In this document: positions 32,082-41,966 of the stretch, one piece after another
Numbering within the stretch: the first letter of the stretch is position 1
Layout of the letters: the number at the start of each line of letters is the position of its first letter
NCBI GenBank assembly: GCA_000467715.1
Contig: AJFK01000126.1
Span: 1-64,000 of the forward strand
Origin: Hysterium pulicare CBS 123377
Taxonomy: Eukaryota; Ascomycota; Dothideomycetes; Hysteriales; Hysteriaceae
Direction of reading: 5' to 3'
Length of the DNA stretch: 64,000 nt
The notes under the pieces: generated by a model
What the model saw: the letters and a program-made list of their open reading frames with translations, nothing else
The model's database searches: none
Told to the model about the DNA's origin: nothing
Translations under genes and position numbers: made by a program

Positions 32082-34285
32082 ATGGCTACTCAAAAACGCC
32101 ATCCCGAGGGTGCAGGTGACGAATCTCACCCGGCAAAGGTGCCTAAGATGAGCCAGGCGACCTTCGACCACCAGCAGAATGCCACGAATGATCAATTCAA
32201 GATTGAGGTCAAGCTACGATCCGAGTCGAAAGCGACAAAAAATGACCCGAAGTCACCCAAGTCAGCCGAACAGTCAAAGAAAGAAGAAGAATTCATGGCA
32301 AAGCTCGAAAAAAACTTTGCGGCATTTGTGGCGGGGCAGGATCCGGACACAGCAGCTCAGGAAATGCTATCTGAGGATACGCCAGTCCAAGATACGCCAG
32401 CTCGGGGTATAATGAACGAAGACGAGCTGGATCGAGATACTTCTAATACCATTGAGTCCGACGAATCGTAGGTCGCAAATTGGAAATATATCCATTTCAG
32501 AAGCTAATATAGTATGATAGGATGGATGAGGATGAAGGTTCCGACTTGGATGAAGACGAGGATGACTCGATGCGGGACGAAGAAGGTAGCATCAAGTCCG
32601 AAGATGATGAATTTGCTCCCTTTGAGTGGCTCGAGCAAATTGACGGCGTCGTGAGCTTGGGCACAAGCCAGATTGGCTATTGCAATGCCAAGTTAATAAG
32701 GAGAGACCGCATCCGTCGTATCTTTCATCAGGAGATGGAGGAACCATGCCAAGAGACGTCTCATCTCGCGTTCGACTTGTTTGACCGCTATGGTCGGTTG
32801 CTGACTACGTTTAAGGAACATCCAGTGAAAAAAGGGTCCGGGGTCTGGGCTGGCGAACTAGACGGTGGCGATCTTCTGGTCATCGAACACATCCGTATCG
32901 ATCAGCCATATAGACGTCGCGGTCTCGGCCAAAGGCTTATTAGAGCTATTCTGGAAAAGGTCTGCACCAAGTCGAAACGCTTCACTGCATTGGCTAGTCA
33001 ATCCTTTCTATGGGGTGACATAAGAAGTCAGGTTGAGAGTTTGTCAGAGAAAGAGAAGCAACAGGTCTATGACCGCGAAGAGGGTATTATCAAATCATTC
33101 CACAGATCTCTAGGATTCCGAAGAATAGGGTCGTCATATTGGTTTGGTCTGGCAAGTGACCCAGATCATCCTTCCCATCAACTGGACGCCGCGGATGACT
33201 TTGAGCATCCCGAGTCGGGCTTTCGTGAAGTCACTCAGGATTTCCAGCGTCTAGTCGATGCGTTATCGACAATGGAAGACGAAAAGTGTTTGGAAATTCT
33301 TCAGAACTCATTTAAGAACATTCGTTCTGATGACGCGATCTGGCAGGAGGCAGACAAGCGAGGAAATACCTTGGTCCATTTCGCAGCAACCCATTTCAAA
33401 CCCCAATCGGTCAAGTGGATTTTGGATCATAGCCCACAGACAATCAATCTTCGTAACGACCAGCTTGATACTGCCTTGGATGCACTCTTGGACAAACTCG
33501 AACTTGTTAGAACGAGACGCCAGGCTGGCTTCAGCACCCTCTCAGTGTCAGATAACTTTACGGGATTCAGCAAAGAGGCGGTGGCTTGCGTTGTTTTATT
33601 GAAAGGCTCGACTCAGTTGACGCCATTGGATTGTTTGCGCATAAAGTTTGGTTGTACTTGCAATCAGTGCATCCAAGGATTCCTTAGCCCTCGCATGGGG
33701 TTTGCTTTGCTTTGCCAGGCGGAGAGCCTTCATGATATGCTTAACGACTCGATCCTCGAGGAATCTGGCCCAGATTTTGTCGAATCTTACGATTCCATCC
33801 TCAAATACCTGCAGCCCAACATTCGCAACAATTTCAAGACCAATAAATCCTTGAGGCAAGGCTTCACAAATTTGTGCATGCATTTTGCCACTTGCCTTAG
33901 GAAGAAGAAGCTGCCGATCGCGTCGAATGTACTTACCGTCTTGCGTGACGGTAATGAATGGCCGCCATGTTCCAGGAACTTCCTTGACAGGGGCGGTCAA
34001 ATGGAATCGGTTGGCTCGGCGATATTTCAGCAGGCCATGGAGCAAGACGACTTGGCTGGTGATGGTTGTCATGAAGAGTTCTTTGCAAAGGAGACCTCGG
34101 AACTCCCGACTTGCCGAAACGATCACGAATTTGGTTTCGTGAGCAGCATGTGCGGCTATGAGAGGGTATCATTCATCCGTTACGTTGAGTGCTCCTCACC
34201 CGAATCTTTGGAAGGCTTGACCGGCGGGGAGATCATGTGGGCTCTGAGGAGAGGAGGTATGATGAGCAATCTTTACGGCAACTGA
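32082..34285 (+). CDS. GNAT-like acetyltransferase domain with ankyrin-like region
   Basis: Exons 32082-32467 and 32521-34285 join in phase through a 53-nt intron with a GCTAAT branch site, giving 716 residues. The N-terminus is lysine-rich with acidic blocks (DEDEGSDLDEDEDDSMRDEE at the junction), as in nuclear proteins. Residues about 165-345 fit a GNAT fold: LLVIEHIRIDQPYRRRGLG contains the acetyl-CoA-binding RxxGxG/A-type loop, followed by LIRAILEKV and, further on, IIKSFHRSLGFRRIGSSYW. After it an ankyrin-like segment is seen (GNTLVHFAATHFKPQSVKWI; TINLRNDQLDTALDALLDKL). The C-terminal part has a CxC-x2-C cluster (KFGCTCNQCIQGFLSPRMGF). The substrate is unknown; GNAT activity is inferred from the loop motif. 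Confidence 0.8.
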
Positions 34286-35092
34286 GGGTTACCTAGGAGT
34301 ATCTGCAATGTGGAGCGAAACGAAGGTTGCCATGTCTAGGAACGTAAAGGGTTATGTGTGAAAGGACGAATTGCTAATGAGATACGATGATTCCTAACAT
34401 TTTAAGGTCAGCATATGTTAATTAGTTGTGGGGTTTCATGGGTATGAAAGAGCAGGCATCGTCCTTTTACTGGATTCAGCATTTCTCGAAGGAGATAAGG
34501 AATGCGAATAGTGAAAGTGAATGGTTTCTTACGCTGAAAATTAATATCGCGCGTGGATCGTACTTCTAAAATTGGTTCGAATCGCGTGATCCCGTGACTA
34601 TAGTCTTGTTACTCAAAGGTTGTGGAAGAAGACTTTCGAGACCAGATGCTGACAACATCAACTTCTCCAACAAGGAACTTATACCACAACGGGAGTCATT
34701 AATTGTCGTACTGCGGACTTCCAAAGCTGCCTAAGTATAGGTAAATTCTATTCCACAGGCTACTTTCTAAACAAGTTTGAGGATGACAATACCTTGTACT
34801 AAGGTTGAATTTGCTTTGCAGGCTGGTAGAAAAGAAGGTGGTAGGCGCAGACCTCTCTTCTGAAAACGACGAAGTATGACACCCCCTGCGCACTGCCAAC
34901 ATGTCCAGCGGCTACGAACCTGTCTTGTATGCAGCAAAGAAGAACAAATACTGGAAATTTCTCAGAAGAAGACGACTTGCTCATCGTTATAGCTCGGGCC
35001 GGCGTAGATTATACATGGCGTAACGGATCTTCCTTTATAGACAGCGAAATTAGTAGTCCGCCGTCCGGACTATTAAGTCTCCGATTGGACGG

Positions 35093-35134
35093 ATGAGGAC
35101 GACTAACTTTGGACAAACTAGGACGGACGTTTAA
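35093..35134 (+). repeat. Diverged direct repeat, copy 1
   Basis: Starts ATGAGGACGACTAACTTTGG and ends GGACGGACGTTTAA. It aligns over about 42 bp with copy 2, 240 bp downstream, matching at roughly three quarters of positions by eye. It may be an end of a small decayed element. Confidence 0.55.
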
Positions 35135-35332
35135 GAAGGGCCTCAAAGGGCTAATTAAGATCTTAGCACATAGACATAGGTGAATTTAAGCCTTAGCATA
35201 TTATAATAGACTTAATGAGGGGTTAATATAGGGTAAGCGGGGTAATTCACCCCTGAGTACTACCCGCGCATCCCCAGCATATGACATCCGTGCATTCACT
35301 GTTTTATTAGGTCAATCCAGTCTCAATCCAGC

Positions 35333-35373
35333 ATGAGGACGATTAACTTGAACCGATTGGGATGGACTATTAA
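35333..35373 (+). repeat. Diverged direct repeat, copy 2
   Basis: Starts ATGAGGACGATTAACTTGAA and ends GGATGGACTATTAA. It begins exactly 240 bp after copy 1. Confidence 0.55.
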
Positions 35374-35691
35374 ATGCAGTGATCAACAATCCAACAACGG
35401 ATAGACGGGAGACTGGACGGTTAATTCAACGTTGTTTATAGATAGGACCGATTAGCGCTCCCGTCGTGCATCATATGGTGTGCTGACGAAGAAGGGACGT
35501 ATCACAGGAGGTTAATACTACTCCAACCCCCAGTTGCGTCAGCTCACTTAACTTGTACAACCCGAGTTTCCTCGTAAAACCGCATACCATCTTTTATTCA
35601 TCCAGGAACGCCCAATTGACGTCAGTACTAGGCTGCCGACGCAACACGAAAGGTCTGCCCTCAACTTATTCTAATGAACTGCGAAAGCAAG

Positions 35692-35699
35692 TATATAAA
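35692..35699 (+). promoter_or_regulatory. TATA box upstream of the 35.7-kb ORF pair
   Basis: TATATAAA lies 45 bp before the ATG at 35737. That spacing would leave a very short leader and makes the ATG at 35674, upstream of the box, an unlikely start. Confidence 0.55.
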
Positions 35700-35736
35700 C
35701 TACAATCTTTGCCTTTCTAACAGCTTCTCAGTGAAA

Positions 35737-35982
35737 ATGATCAGAATTAAACTCACCACTCCAACTCTAGCCAACAACTCATCACTCGAAACCATAACAA
35801 CCGCCCTTCAAAGAGTCAACAAGAACATCATCCTCACATCACACGACACAACCACTTGTGAGGTCCAATTCGAAGCTTCCGACCTAAATCAAACAGATCG
35901 AGACACTCTCGTGGAAACCTTCCAACAATGGCTTCAAGATCCCGATCCACCAATTCTCACATATCAAATGGTCAACGAATGA
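35737..35982 (+). CDS. Small unknown ORF overlapping the secreted-protein gene
   Basis: The ATG at 35737 opens an 81-residue frame (MIRIKLTTPTLANNSSLETI to ILTYQMVNE). Composition is polar and protein-like (Thr, Leu, Asp, Gln), with no signal peptide, cysteine pattern or known motif. Its stop overlaps the next ATG as ATGA at 35979-35982. Being first after a TATA box, it should be the first frame met by scanning ribosomes. It may be an upstream ORF or the first cistron of a two-ORF transcript; it may also be non-coding. Confidence 0.45.
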   Translation: MIRIKLTTPTLANNSSLETITTALQRVNKNIILTSHDTTTCEVQFEASDLNQTDRDTLVETFQQWLQDPDPPILTYQMVNE

Positions 35983-36365
35983 TCCTCTCCACTCTAGCAC
36001 TCTCTTTCGTCCTCTGCTCCCCCTCCGTCCTCGCCTCCCCCGTCTCTGCAAACCCTGCTGTGGTCATGGAAAACAAGCTCGCAAACCGCGCCGCCAAATG
36101 GACGTTCAATTGTTACTCTCCGGGTCAGGCCTGTCGTGGATCTGGGGACACCACCGCAGGCGGAAGCTCCGAAGTGAGCTGTTCGAAGATCTCCTCGAAG
36201 GGATGCTCGAAATACTCGTTCGATGGTGGGGGAGATTGGAAATTATCTGCGTATTTGAATACGCAGTGCACGGGAGAGACACTCACTAGTGTTAATGGAG
36301 GAAAAGTTACGTGCCTTGATGCGCCGGAGAACTGGTCCGGGTACCTTGTTGGTAAGGCTGCTTAA
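35979..36365 (+). CDS. Small secreted cysteine-rich protein
   Basis: 128 residues from the ATG at 35979. MILSTLALSFVLCSPSVLAS is a signal peptide. The mature part has six cysteines (residues 45, 52, 68, 76, 97 and 112), enough for three disulfides, in a Gly/Ser-rich, beta-like sequence (CYSPGQACRGSGDTTAGG; GCSKYSFDGGGDWKLSAYLN; NTQCTGE). Size, secretion signal and even cysteine number are the profile of fungal effector-like or defence-type secreted proteins. An in-frame ATG at 35928 would add 17 residues before the signal peptide and is less likely. No function can be assigned from sequence alone. Confidence 0.72.
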   Translation: MILSTLALSFVLCSPSVLASPVSANPAVVMENKLANRAAKWTFNCYSPGQACRGSGDTTAGGSSEVSCSKISSKGCSKYSFDGGGDWKLSAYLNTQCTGETLTSVNGGKVTCLDAPENWSGYLVGKAA

Positions 36366-36821
36366 TAGGGACTTTGGAGTGGAAAAATGCACTGTCGGTC
36401 ATTGTGAACTTTAGGAGGCGCATGGAAACCACACTCTTTCTTAATCTCCCTTCCAGTTATCGAACATCAGAATGTTGAAAATGAACGCACCAGCGCGTCG
36501 GGCAGATTGTAAAAGCAAACTGGATAGTATCATGTGGGAGAAACCAAACTATTAGAAGCACCAGTTCAAGTCATCCACTGAGCTTAGAATTGAAGTTTTA
36601 CTAACATTTACCGGTGTGGTCTAGTCTAAATTGATAGACATTTATGATGATCATCTCCAGCTCCAATGGTATGAGACTAGGTATCATGTAAAGGAAGGCA
36701 CAAGCTTTGCCATCAGTGTATGACAAGCAAGGGCTGCGTGATCTTTGGAAGAAACTCAAAAATGGGAAGTATATAAAGCCATGTAGTCCCAGAGTCCTTC
36801 ACTTTGATATTCAGCCCTTTC
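36366..36821. other. Intergenic, promoter of the 2EXR-like gene
   Basis: About 455 bp with no gene seen. It includes a TATA box at its right end. Confidence 0.5.
36770..36777 (+). promoter_or_regulatory. TATA box of 2EXR-like copy 1
   Basis: TATATAAA lies 52 bp upstream of the ATG at 36822, a plausible core promoter position. Confidence 0.5.
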
Positions 36822-37520
36822 ATGATACTAGTTCCAATGTCCCAAAAATCTAAACCAATCCCTGGAATCCTTCAACGGCGTCGAAGTGGAAGAATTGCGG
36901 CCAGAAATGACGGGGATAACCAGAAGAAGTCGTTGGCACTGAATTACAAAGAGGCATCTGAAGCGGGTGTCGCATTGGAGCAAGCTATCAAGAAACGACG
37001 CGAGGAGAATCGACGCGAAGAGAAACCTGTTGCCGACGAAGTACCCGGGCGAATATCTCAGAGCAGGGCAGTAACGCAGTTCGGCAAGGCTTCGCTGGAT
37101 TCAAAGACTAAGAAACCCCTCGAGAAGAAAGCAAAAAGTAAAGTCGATAGCGAGTCGACGAAGGGTAGAAATACGGCAACACAAGTCCAAGCGAGTGAAT
37201 CTATTTTCTTCGGCCCTCCTCCAGAACTACGCAACATGGTCTACAAGTTTTATTTTGCCTCGATGCGCAGATTATTGGAAAGGGGTTTCCCTTTCCGGAC
37301 TCAAATTTGGGTGCGCACTGTACGCAAGAGGCGCACCGCCGTATTTTCCGCCGCACTTGGAGATATATATCGTGGGCACCAGAGTCTCATACTGCCAATC
37401 AGCCGGACTTGTCGAGATTTACGCGCGGAAACTCTGCGAATGAATTTTCCGAAAGATGAAAAGCTGAAAGTGCAACTCACGGTGGCAGACTTCGATATAG
37501 AGCCTTTCCAAAACTTCTGA
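36822..37520 (+). CDS. 2EXR/F-box-like protein, tandem copy 1
   Basis: 232 residues from the ATG at 36822 (MILVPMSQKSKPIPG). The first 120 residues are basic and rich in Lys, Arg, Ser and Glu. The core, IFFGPPPELRNMVYKFYFAS, resembles the LP.ELR..IY+ start of 2EXR/F-box-like domains common in Leotiomycetes. It is followed by SLILPISRTCRDLRAETLRM, the second conserved block of this family. Three related loci follow downstream. The stop at 37520 comes earlier than the homology between copies: the C-terminal block continues at about 37640-37994 in another frame, so this copy may be truncated or have an intron I cannot place. Confidence 0.6.
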   Translation: MILVPMSQKSKPIPGILQRRRSGRIAARNDGDNQKKSLALNYKEASEAGVALEQAIKKRREENRREEKPVADEVPGRISQSRAVTQFGKASLDSKTKKPLEKKAKSKVDSESTKGRNTATQVQASESIFFGPPPELRNMVYKFYFASMRRLLERGFPFRTQIWVRTVRKRRTAVFSAALGDIYRGHQSLILPISRTCRDLRAETLRMNFPKDEKLKVQLTVADFDIEPFQNF

Positions 37521-37646
37521 AGAATCATGGAGGATTGTTACGGTGTCAAGATAGCCGAGAAGATGGTCTGCGGCATCGACTTAGCAAGTACGAACAGCTC
37601 CGATTTCCATCCTGAACCACTGAAACGATAGGTCAGAGAGCATTGG

Positions 37647-37994
37647 TTGCAGAACTGTCCTCTGTTGCCTCCTCGGTTCATCAATCGAAGGTCAAGCGAC
37701 GAGATTAAGGACAGCATCAGTTTTATCAAGCGGCTTGCCACTTTGCAGAAACAGGATGATGATAGCTGGGAGAAGCTTGCTCAAAGCTTCTGTGATGATT
37801 ACAAGCAACTTAAGATGAAGCATTTGGGGGAGGGATGTCGACTAGTAGAAAGAACTATCCGGATAGTGCTTGAGGCATGCCAATGCCGCTGCTCATTACA
37901 GGAGAGGTCCAAAGAAGAGGAGAGAGCATTGATCAGGTTAGATAGATTTACCAAAGAGGTGGATTCTTTACTTAAGCAGAAGGTCAAGAAGTAG
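37647..37994 (+). pseudogene. C-terminal part of 2EXR-like copy 1
   Basis: A 115-codon frame (MQNCPLLPPRFINRRSSDEI onward). Its preceding residues VREHWLQ align with the LQHWMEGHPL block of copy 2, and ISFIKRLATLQKQ aligns with ICFISRLAALKK of copy 2. It is therefore the 3' portion of copy 1, separated from it by a stop and a frame change. It could be a second exon, but no donor/acceptor pair gives a continuous frame. Confidence 0.5.
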
Positions 37995-38630
37995 GGTGCT
38001 GTGATTAAGATCAGACGAGTTTTTAGAATCAAGCGTTAAGATAAAAGAGGAGCTACTATGAAATTTGTCAGTTTGGGAAGGCTTGAGGTACGAGTGTATG
38101 GCGGATGATAGATCGAAGTTTAGTGTGCATTGTTAATCCTCCTCCAGTTCCATTACGAGCATAAATGCGACTGAATGAGGTGTTATAATTCGTCCATCTT
38201 GCAGGGTTGGTCTGCACCTACTACCTTCTTTACTACTAGCGTACAAAGCCGTTTAGACTCTCTCTTTCCAGGCTTGTATAGCCAAGGGAGTTCGCAGTAC
38301 GACGAATAATGACATCTGCCGTGGACGGTTTGAGTACTAAACTTGAAAAAGCAATCGAAAGAATTCTCCTAGAGTGGTTGCCCTTATGGTAGCTGTACCA
38401 CACGTGGTCCATGGCGAACAATTACCTCTTGCAACATGTGACAACTAATGAGTCGTGACCTAACTATCCAAGTCTCGCCGGGTTAGAATCCTATGCGTAT
38501 GACACGGAAATCTGTTGTAGGATGAGAGTCGCTCAACTAGAAGCAAGCTTGTCGGGCGAGTATATATTCCTCGTTCTTCCTGCCCATCATTCCATAAATC
38601 TCCCTTACTGATAGAGAAGAAGATACTTAG

Positions 38631-39596
38631 GATGCCTCCCAAAGAAAGATTCATATCAGCACCCCAAATAGGCCTTCAAGGTCAAGTACTAGAGCACCAC
38701 AGACTCGTGAGCTAAGCCGTGAACCCGCACGGTCTGTCAAGGTTCCAAAAAGCCACGAACTGAGGGACCTAGTAGCGAACAAAGACCGAAAAGTACACTC
38801 TGGGAAAAAATCTGATAAGAGCAGCGCAGAATTTGAACATCGAGATATTGGCGGGAAATGCTATTTCCTCGAACTGTCTATAGGGCTGTGACTAATGATT
38901 TATAAGTTTTGCTTTCCGGAAATATTCCAAAAGAAGCGAAGCCTAGTGTCTCCGTTGATTTCCACGGAAGGACCACAAGTCTGCGTATCTGTTTGCTGAG
39001 TCGAGTGTGCCAACAGATGAGAATAGAGACGTTGAAATACAACTTCCCACAAGGACTATGGTTCGAGGTCAATATCGAGAGCTTCCGGGTGGGTCCATTC
39101 TATAGACTCTGTCAACTATTGAAAAATGGTATGGAGTACAAGTTACCGGAAACATGATCCGCATGCATGTCAAACGCATTGATATGAGTGAAGACAAAGA
39201 AGCTTTCAAGAACTGGATTACAGCACTGGATGGAAGGCCACCCGCTTTTTGATGACAACCTGCTTATAACTTGGAATTGCGACGGACCACACAATTACAG
39301 GCATCGAGGTTCACTCCAGTTACAGCCTGACATCTGTTTCATCAGTCGACTTGCCGCTTTGAAAAAAAATGGATAGCATAAGCTTTGAGGCAATCGTTCG
39401 AAAAATGGTCTGGCTGCTGGGTCATCGGAGGGGCGAAGCTAGTATGGTCGAGAAGCTCATCCTCCTGACCGCAGAAACTTTTCAGTGTCGTTACAAATGG
39501 GGTCGAATGAGCGGGTCTCTAGAAAGCTCTAAAATCGCATACTTTGAGAGATTTCAGAAAAGGATAGATGCTTTTTTTTTCGGAACGAGTCGGTAA
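38631..39596 (+). pseudogene. 2EXR-like tandem copy 2, decayed
   Basis: The start MPPKERFISAPQ parallels the basic start of copy 4 (MPAKKKSKK). The core appears as CYFLELS followed, after an in-frame stop, by LMIYKFCFPEIF. Then come LRICLLSRVCQQMRIETLKY, the counterpart of the second block of copy 1, LQHWMEGHPLFDDNLLITW, and a C-terminal piece (EKLILLTAETFQCRYKWGRM). The pieces lie in different frames with several stops, so the copy is not translatable as one protein without many introns. Confidence 0.55.
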
Positions 39597-39917
39597 TTGG
39601 CTGGAGTGGGAGAGAAAGCAACGGCTTAAAGAGTATGTGCCGACGAAAGTGGAGAACAAAAGCTTAGGAACGAGCTCAATTGATTGAGAGAAGAGGAAAG
39701 TTAGGCAAAGTTTAGATAGAGCAATCGTACTCCTTGTAAAAATGAGACATATCGGTCAAATTTTTATTCCTTTTGCCTTCCTCCAATTGGTCGAGAGCTT
39801 GTCAAAATTGATGGCGGACTTCGTGAACTTTCGCGAACTTGCGAAAAAGCAGCATGAAAAGACTATAAGATGGGGTCGAACGTTTCCAATCCCGGTCTGT
39901 AATGACAATCAAGAACC

Positions 39918-40193
39918 TTGATTAGCGCCAATCGAGACACTTTTGGAGAAAGGTTTAAGGCGCGTACGGGTAATGAGCTCAGTGCAGTAGGATACTCTAC
40001 AACCACTTCGCCATTTCCCTTTCTGGAGCTTCCCCAGAAACTTCAAAATATGCGGTTCATAGTTTCTTTCCAGTACAAGTACTCCTCGGACCTGGTGCTT
40101 TTTCAGTCACAGCACGAAGAGAGGTATGAATTCCAGATGAGGGTCATTCGAGAACTTTGTGGTAATTTTGAGAGCTCAAATTTGACAGTCTAA
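39918..40193 (+). pseudogene. 2EXR-like tandem copy 3, fragment
   Basis: A 91-codon frame carries FPFLELPQKLQNMRFIVSFQ, which aligns with FPFISFPLELRMMVYKCYF of copy 4. The second conserved block is reduced to MRVIRELCGNF, and nothing recognisable follows. It is a 5' fragment of the family. Confidence 0.5.
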
Positions 40194-40622
40194 GTTCGCT
40201 AGACGTATTCTGACCTAGTGAAGCGTATCGATGTTTGAAGCCCCTTAAAGGTCATTTGAACAGGCGTATGTGGTGATCACCGGGTTTGAGGAGCTGGGGG
40301 GATGCATAGGACACACGTTGGCGACCAAACCTACTTTGTATGGACGAAGAGAACGTGATATCGAAAAGCGTAGGGGTGCATGTGCGATATGTAATGCATC
40401 AATACAGTTTGTGTTGAAGTAGCCTTGTAAAAGAGTCATCTGAAAAGATGCCGAGCGGAGACAACATGTTTGTGCGAGCCACAAATCGCTGCAGAGAGTG
40501 TTTTGAGACCGTAACCGCAGGTCGTTGAGATCGGCAAACACAGGAACAAGATCATGGCTAGAATATAAAGCCAGATATAGTTCACTTTTGATTAGAAACT
40601 GTAAGAATCTCCTCAGGACAAA

Positions 40623-41740
40623 ATGCCAGCGAAGAAGAAGTCGAAAAAACTGACCGAGAATAGTATTGGCGCCTCACAGCCCGCTAGAGATCTTGCAACT
40701 TTCCCGTTCATCAGTTTTCCCCTAGAGCTACGAATGATGGTCTACAAGTGCTACTTCACATTTAGATGCCCCAGGCCTCGAGAATATCTTCTGATCGACG
40801 AGACAGGTCGGTACAAAGTCTTTCCACTAGCGATCAGTCAGGTTTTTAAGTAACTTGGACAGGAGACGTGGGAGTTTTACTTTCCGAAAGATGGGACTTA
40901 CCATTTCATTGTCATGAACTACAACCCACGTCCTTTTTTGAGTTCTGTAAGTGGGTGAAGCAGACCTACAACGTGGACGTCACATGTGAACTTGTAATGG
41001 TGGACTACAAATTTGACGTCCCCGAGGCAGAATACGCAAGAAATGTGCGGTAGTAGATTACTCAATATTAGATGGAAGGTTACCCATTATTTAGGGACCA
41101 TCGATATGCTCCAACGGAAAGACCTGTGGCAGGTGGTGTTAGGGTGCCCGGCCTGTCTTTTGATCCACTTGGTCCTGCTCAAGACGCTGTTATACACTAC
41201 CACGAAGACAGAGATGCATGGAGGTCGATCGTCAAACGATACATCGACGACTTTGAGCAAACGGAGGAGGTTGACGAGAAAGAACGACGGAATGAGAATA
41301 TCACAGACCCTGAGCTCGTTGAGAAATTGATCAGCATGATGATACCGGAGATGTACCATTGTGGTGGATCAAGTCTTAGCCGACGACTTGGTGAGTTAAA
41401 GAAAGATATAAGGAAATTGCCCAGAGAGTCAGGCCATAATATGCACAATGAGGAATGGAACAAGGCTAACCGAAACACTGTGCCAGAAGAAGGACGACTA
41501 CATGGCACGAGAGTGAGTAGTCGGATCCGAAGGCCAAGGCCGCTGTATTACTACTCACCGCCGACACAAGAGTACCAGGGGATGTTGGGTTTGCGAATTC
41601 AGCAAATAGATGTACTTAGCCGGCGAGACCTCGAGGAACTCACAATGTGTTGTTGTAGTGTCCGAAGGTCGAGGGTTTGGAAATTTCGTCTTCTTCAAGT
41701 TTACAAAGTCAGACGAAATTCCAAATTGAGATGGAGGTAA
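40623..41740 (+). pseudogene. 2EXR-like tandem copy 4, nearly complete but interrupted
   Basis: MPAKKKSKKLTENSIGASQP begins a frame with the core FPFISFPLELRMMVYKCYFT and second block PLAISQVFK. A TAA then interrupts it where the pattern expects Gln (CAA to TAA, a C-to-T change). The sequence continues as LGQETWEFYFPKDGTYHF, shifts frame inside a run of six T at about 40934-40939, and goes on as FFEFCKWVKQTYNVDVTCEL. The second part starts after an acceptor-like TTAG at 41071: MEGYPLFRDHRYAPTERPVA, matching copy 2, and runs to 41740. Two lesions plus one probable intron separate this from an intact gene. The homopolymer shift could be a sequencing error. Confidence 0.55.
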
Positions 41741-41966
41741 GGTACTCGAGCTGAATCTTATCTTATCTCGATCTGGCACGACTGGTCCAAGCTTTCCCCA
41801 CATTCATCTCTCCGCCGTTGCCTCGGTTTATGGATGGTTGAAAAGAAAGTATTCTCGGCCCGCATCCGATTGACGTCGACGATCCCATCCAAAATAACCA
41901 ACCTCACTGCTTCAGGCTTCATCATGCCGTGGAACATCCCTCAATTGCATCTCATCCCTCCATACC

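Larger units (their letters stand above)
34286..35736. other. Intergenic with degenerate repeats
   Basis: About 1.45 kb without a recognisable gene. Between 35050 and 35420 a motif of the form GGAC followed by an AT-rich TTAA recurs four times, inside two diverged direct repeats listed separately. A TATA box lies at the right end. Confidence 0.5.

Noticed and set aside
41087-41508. Antisense frames opposite 2EXR-like copy 4
   Set aside because: The plus strand carries family-specific blocks (MEGYPLF, AWRSIVKRYIDDFEQ) shared with copy 2.
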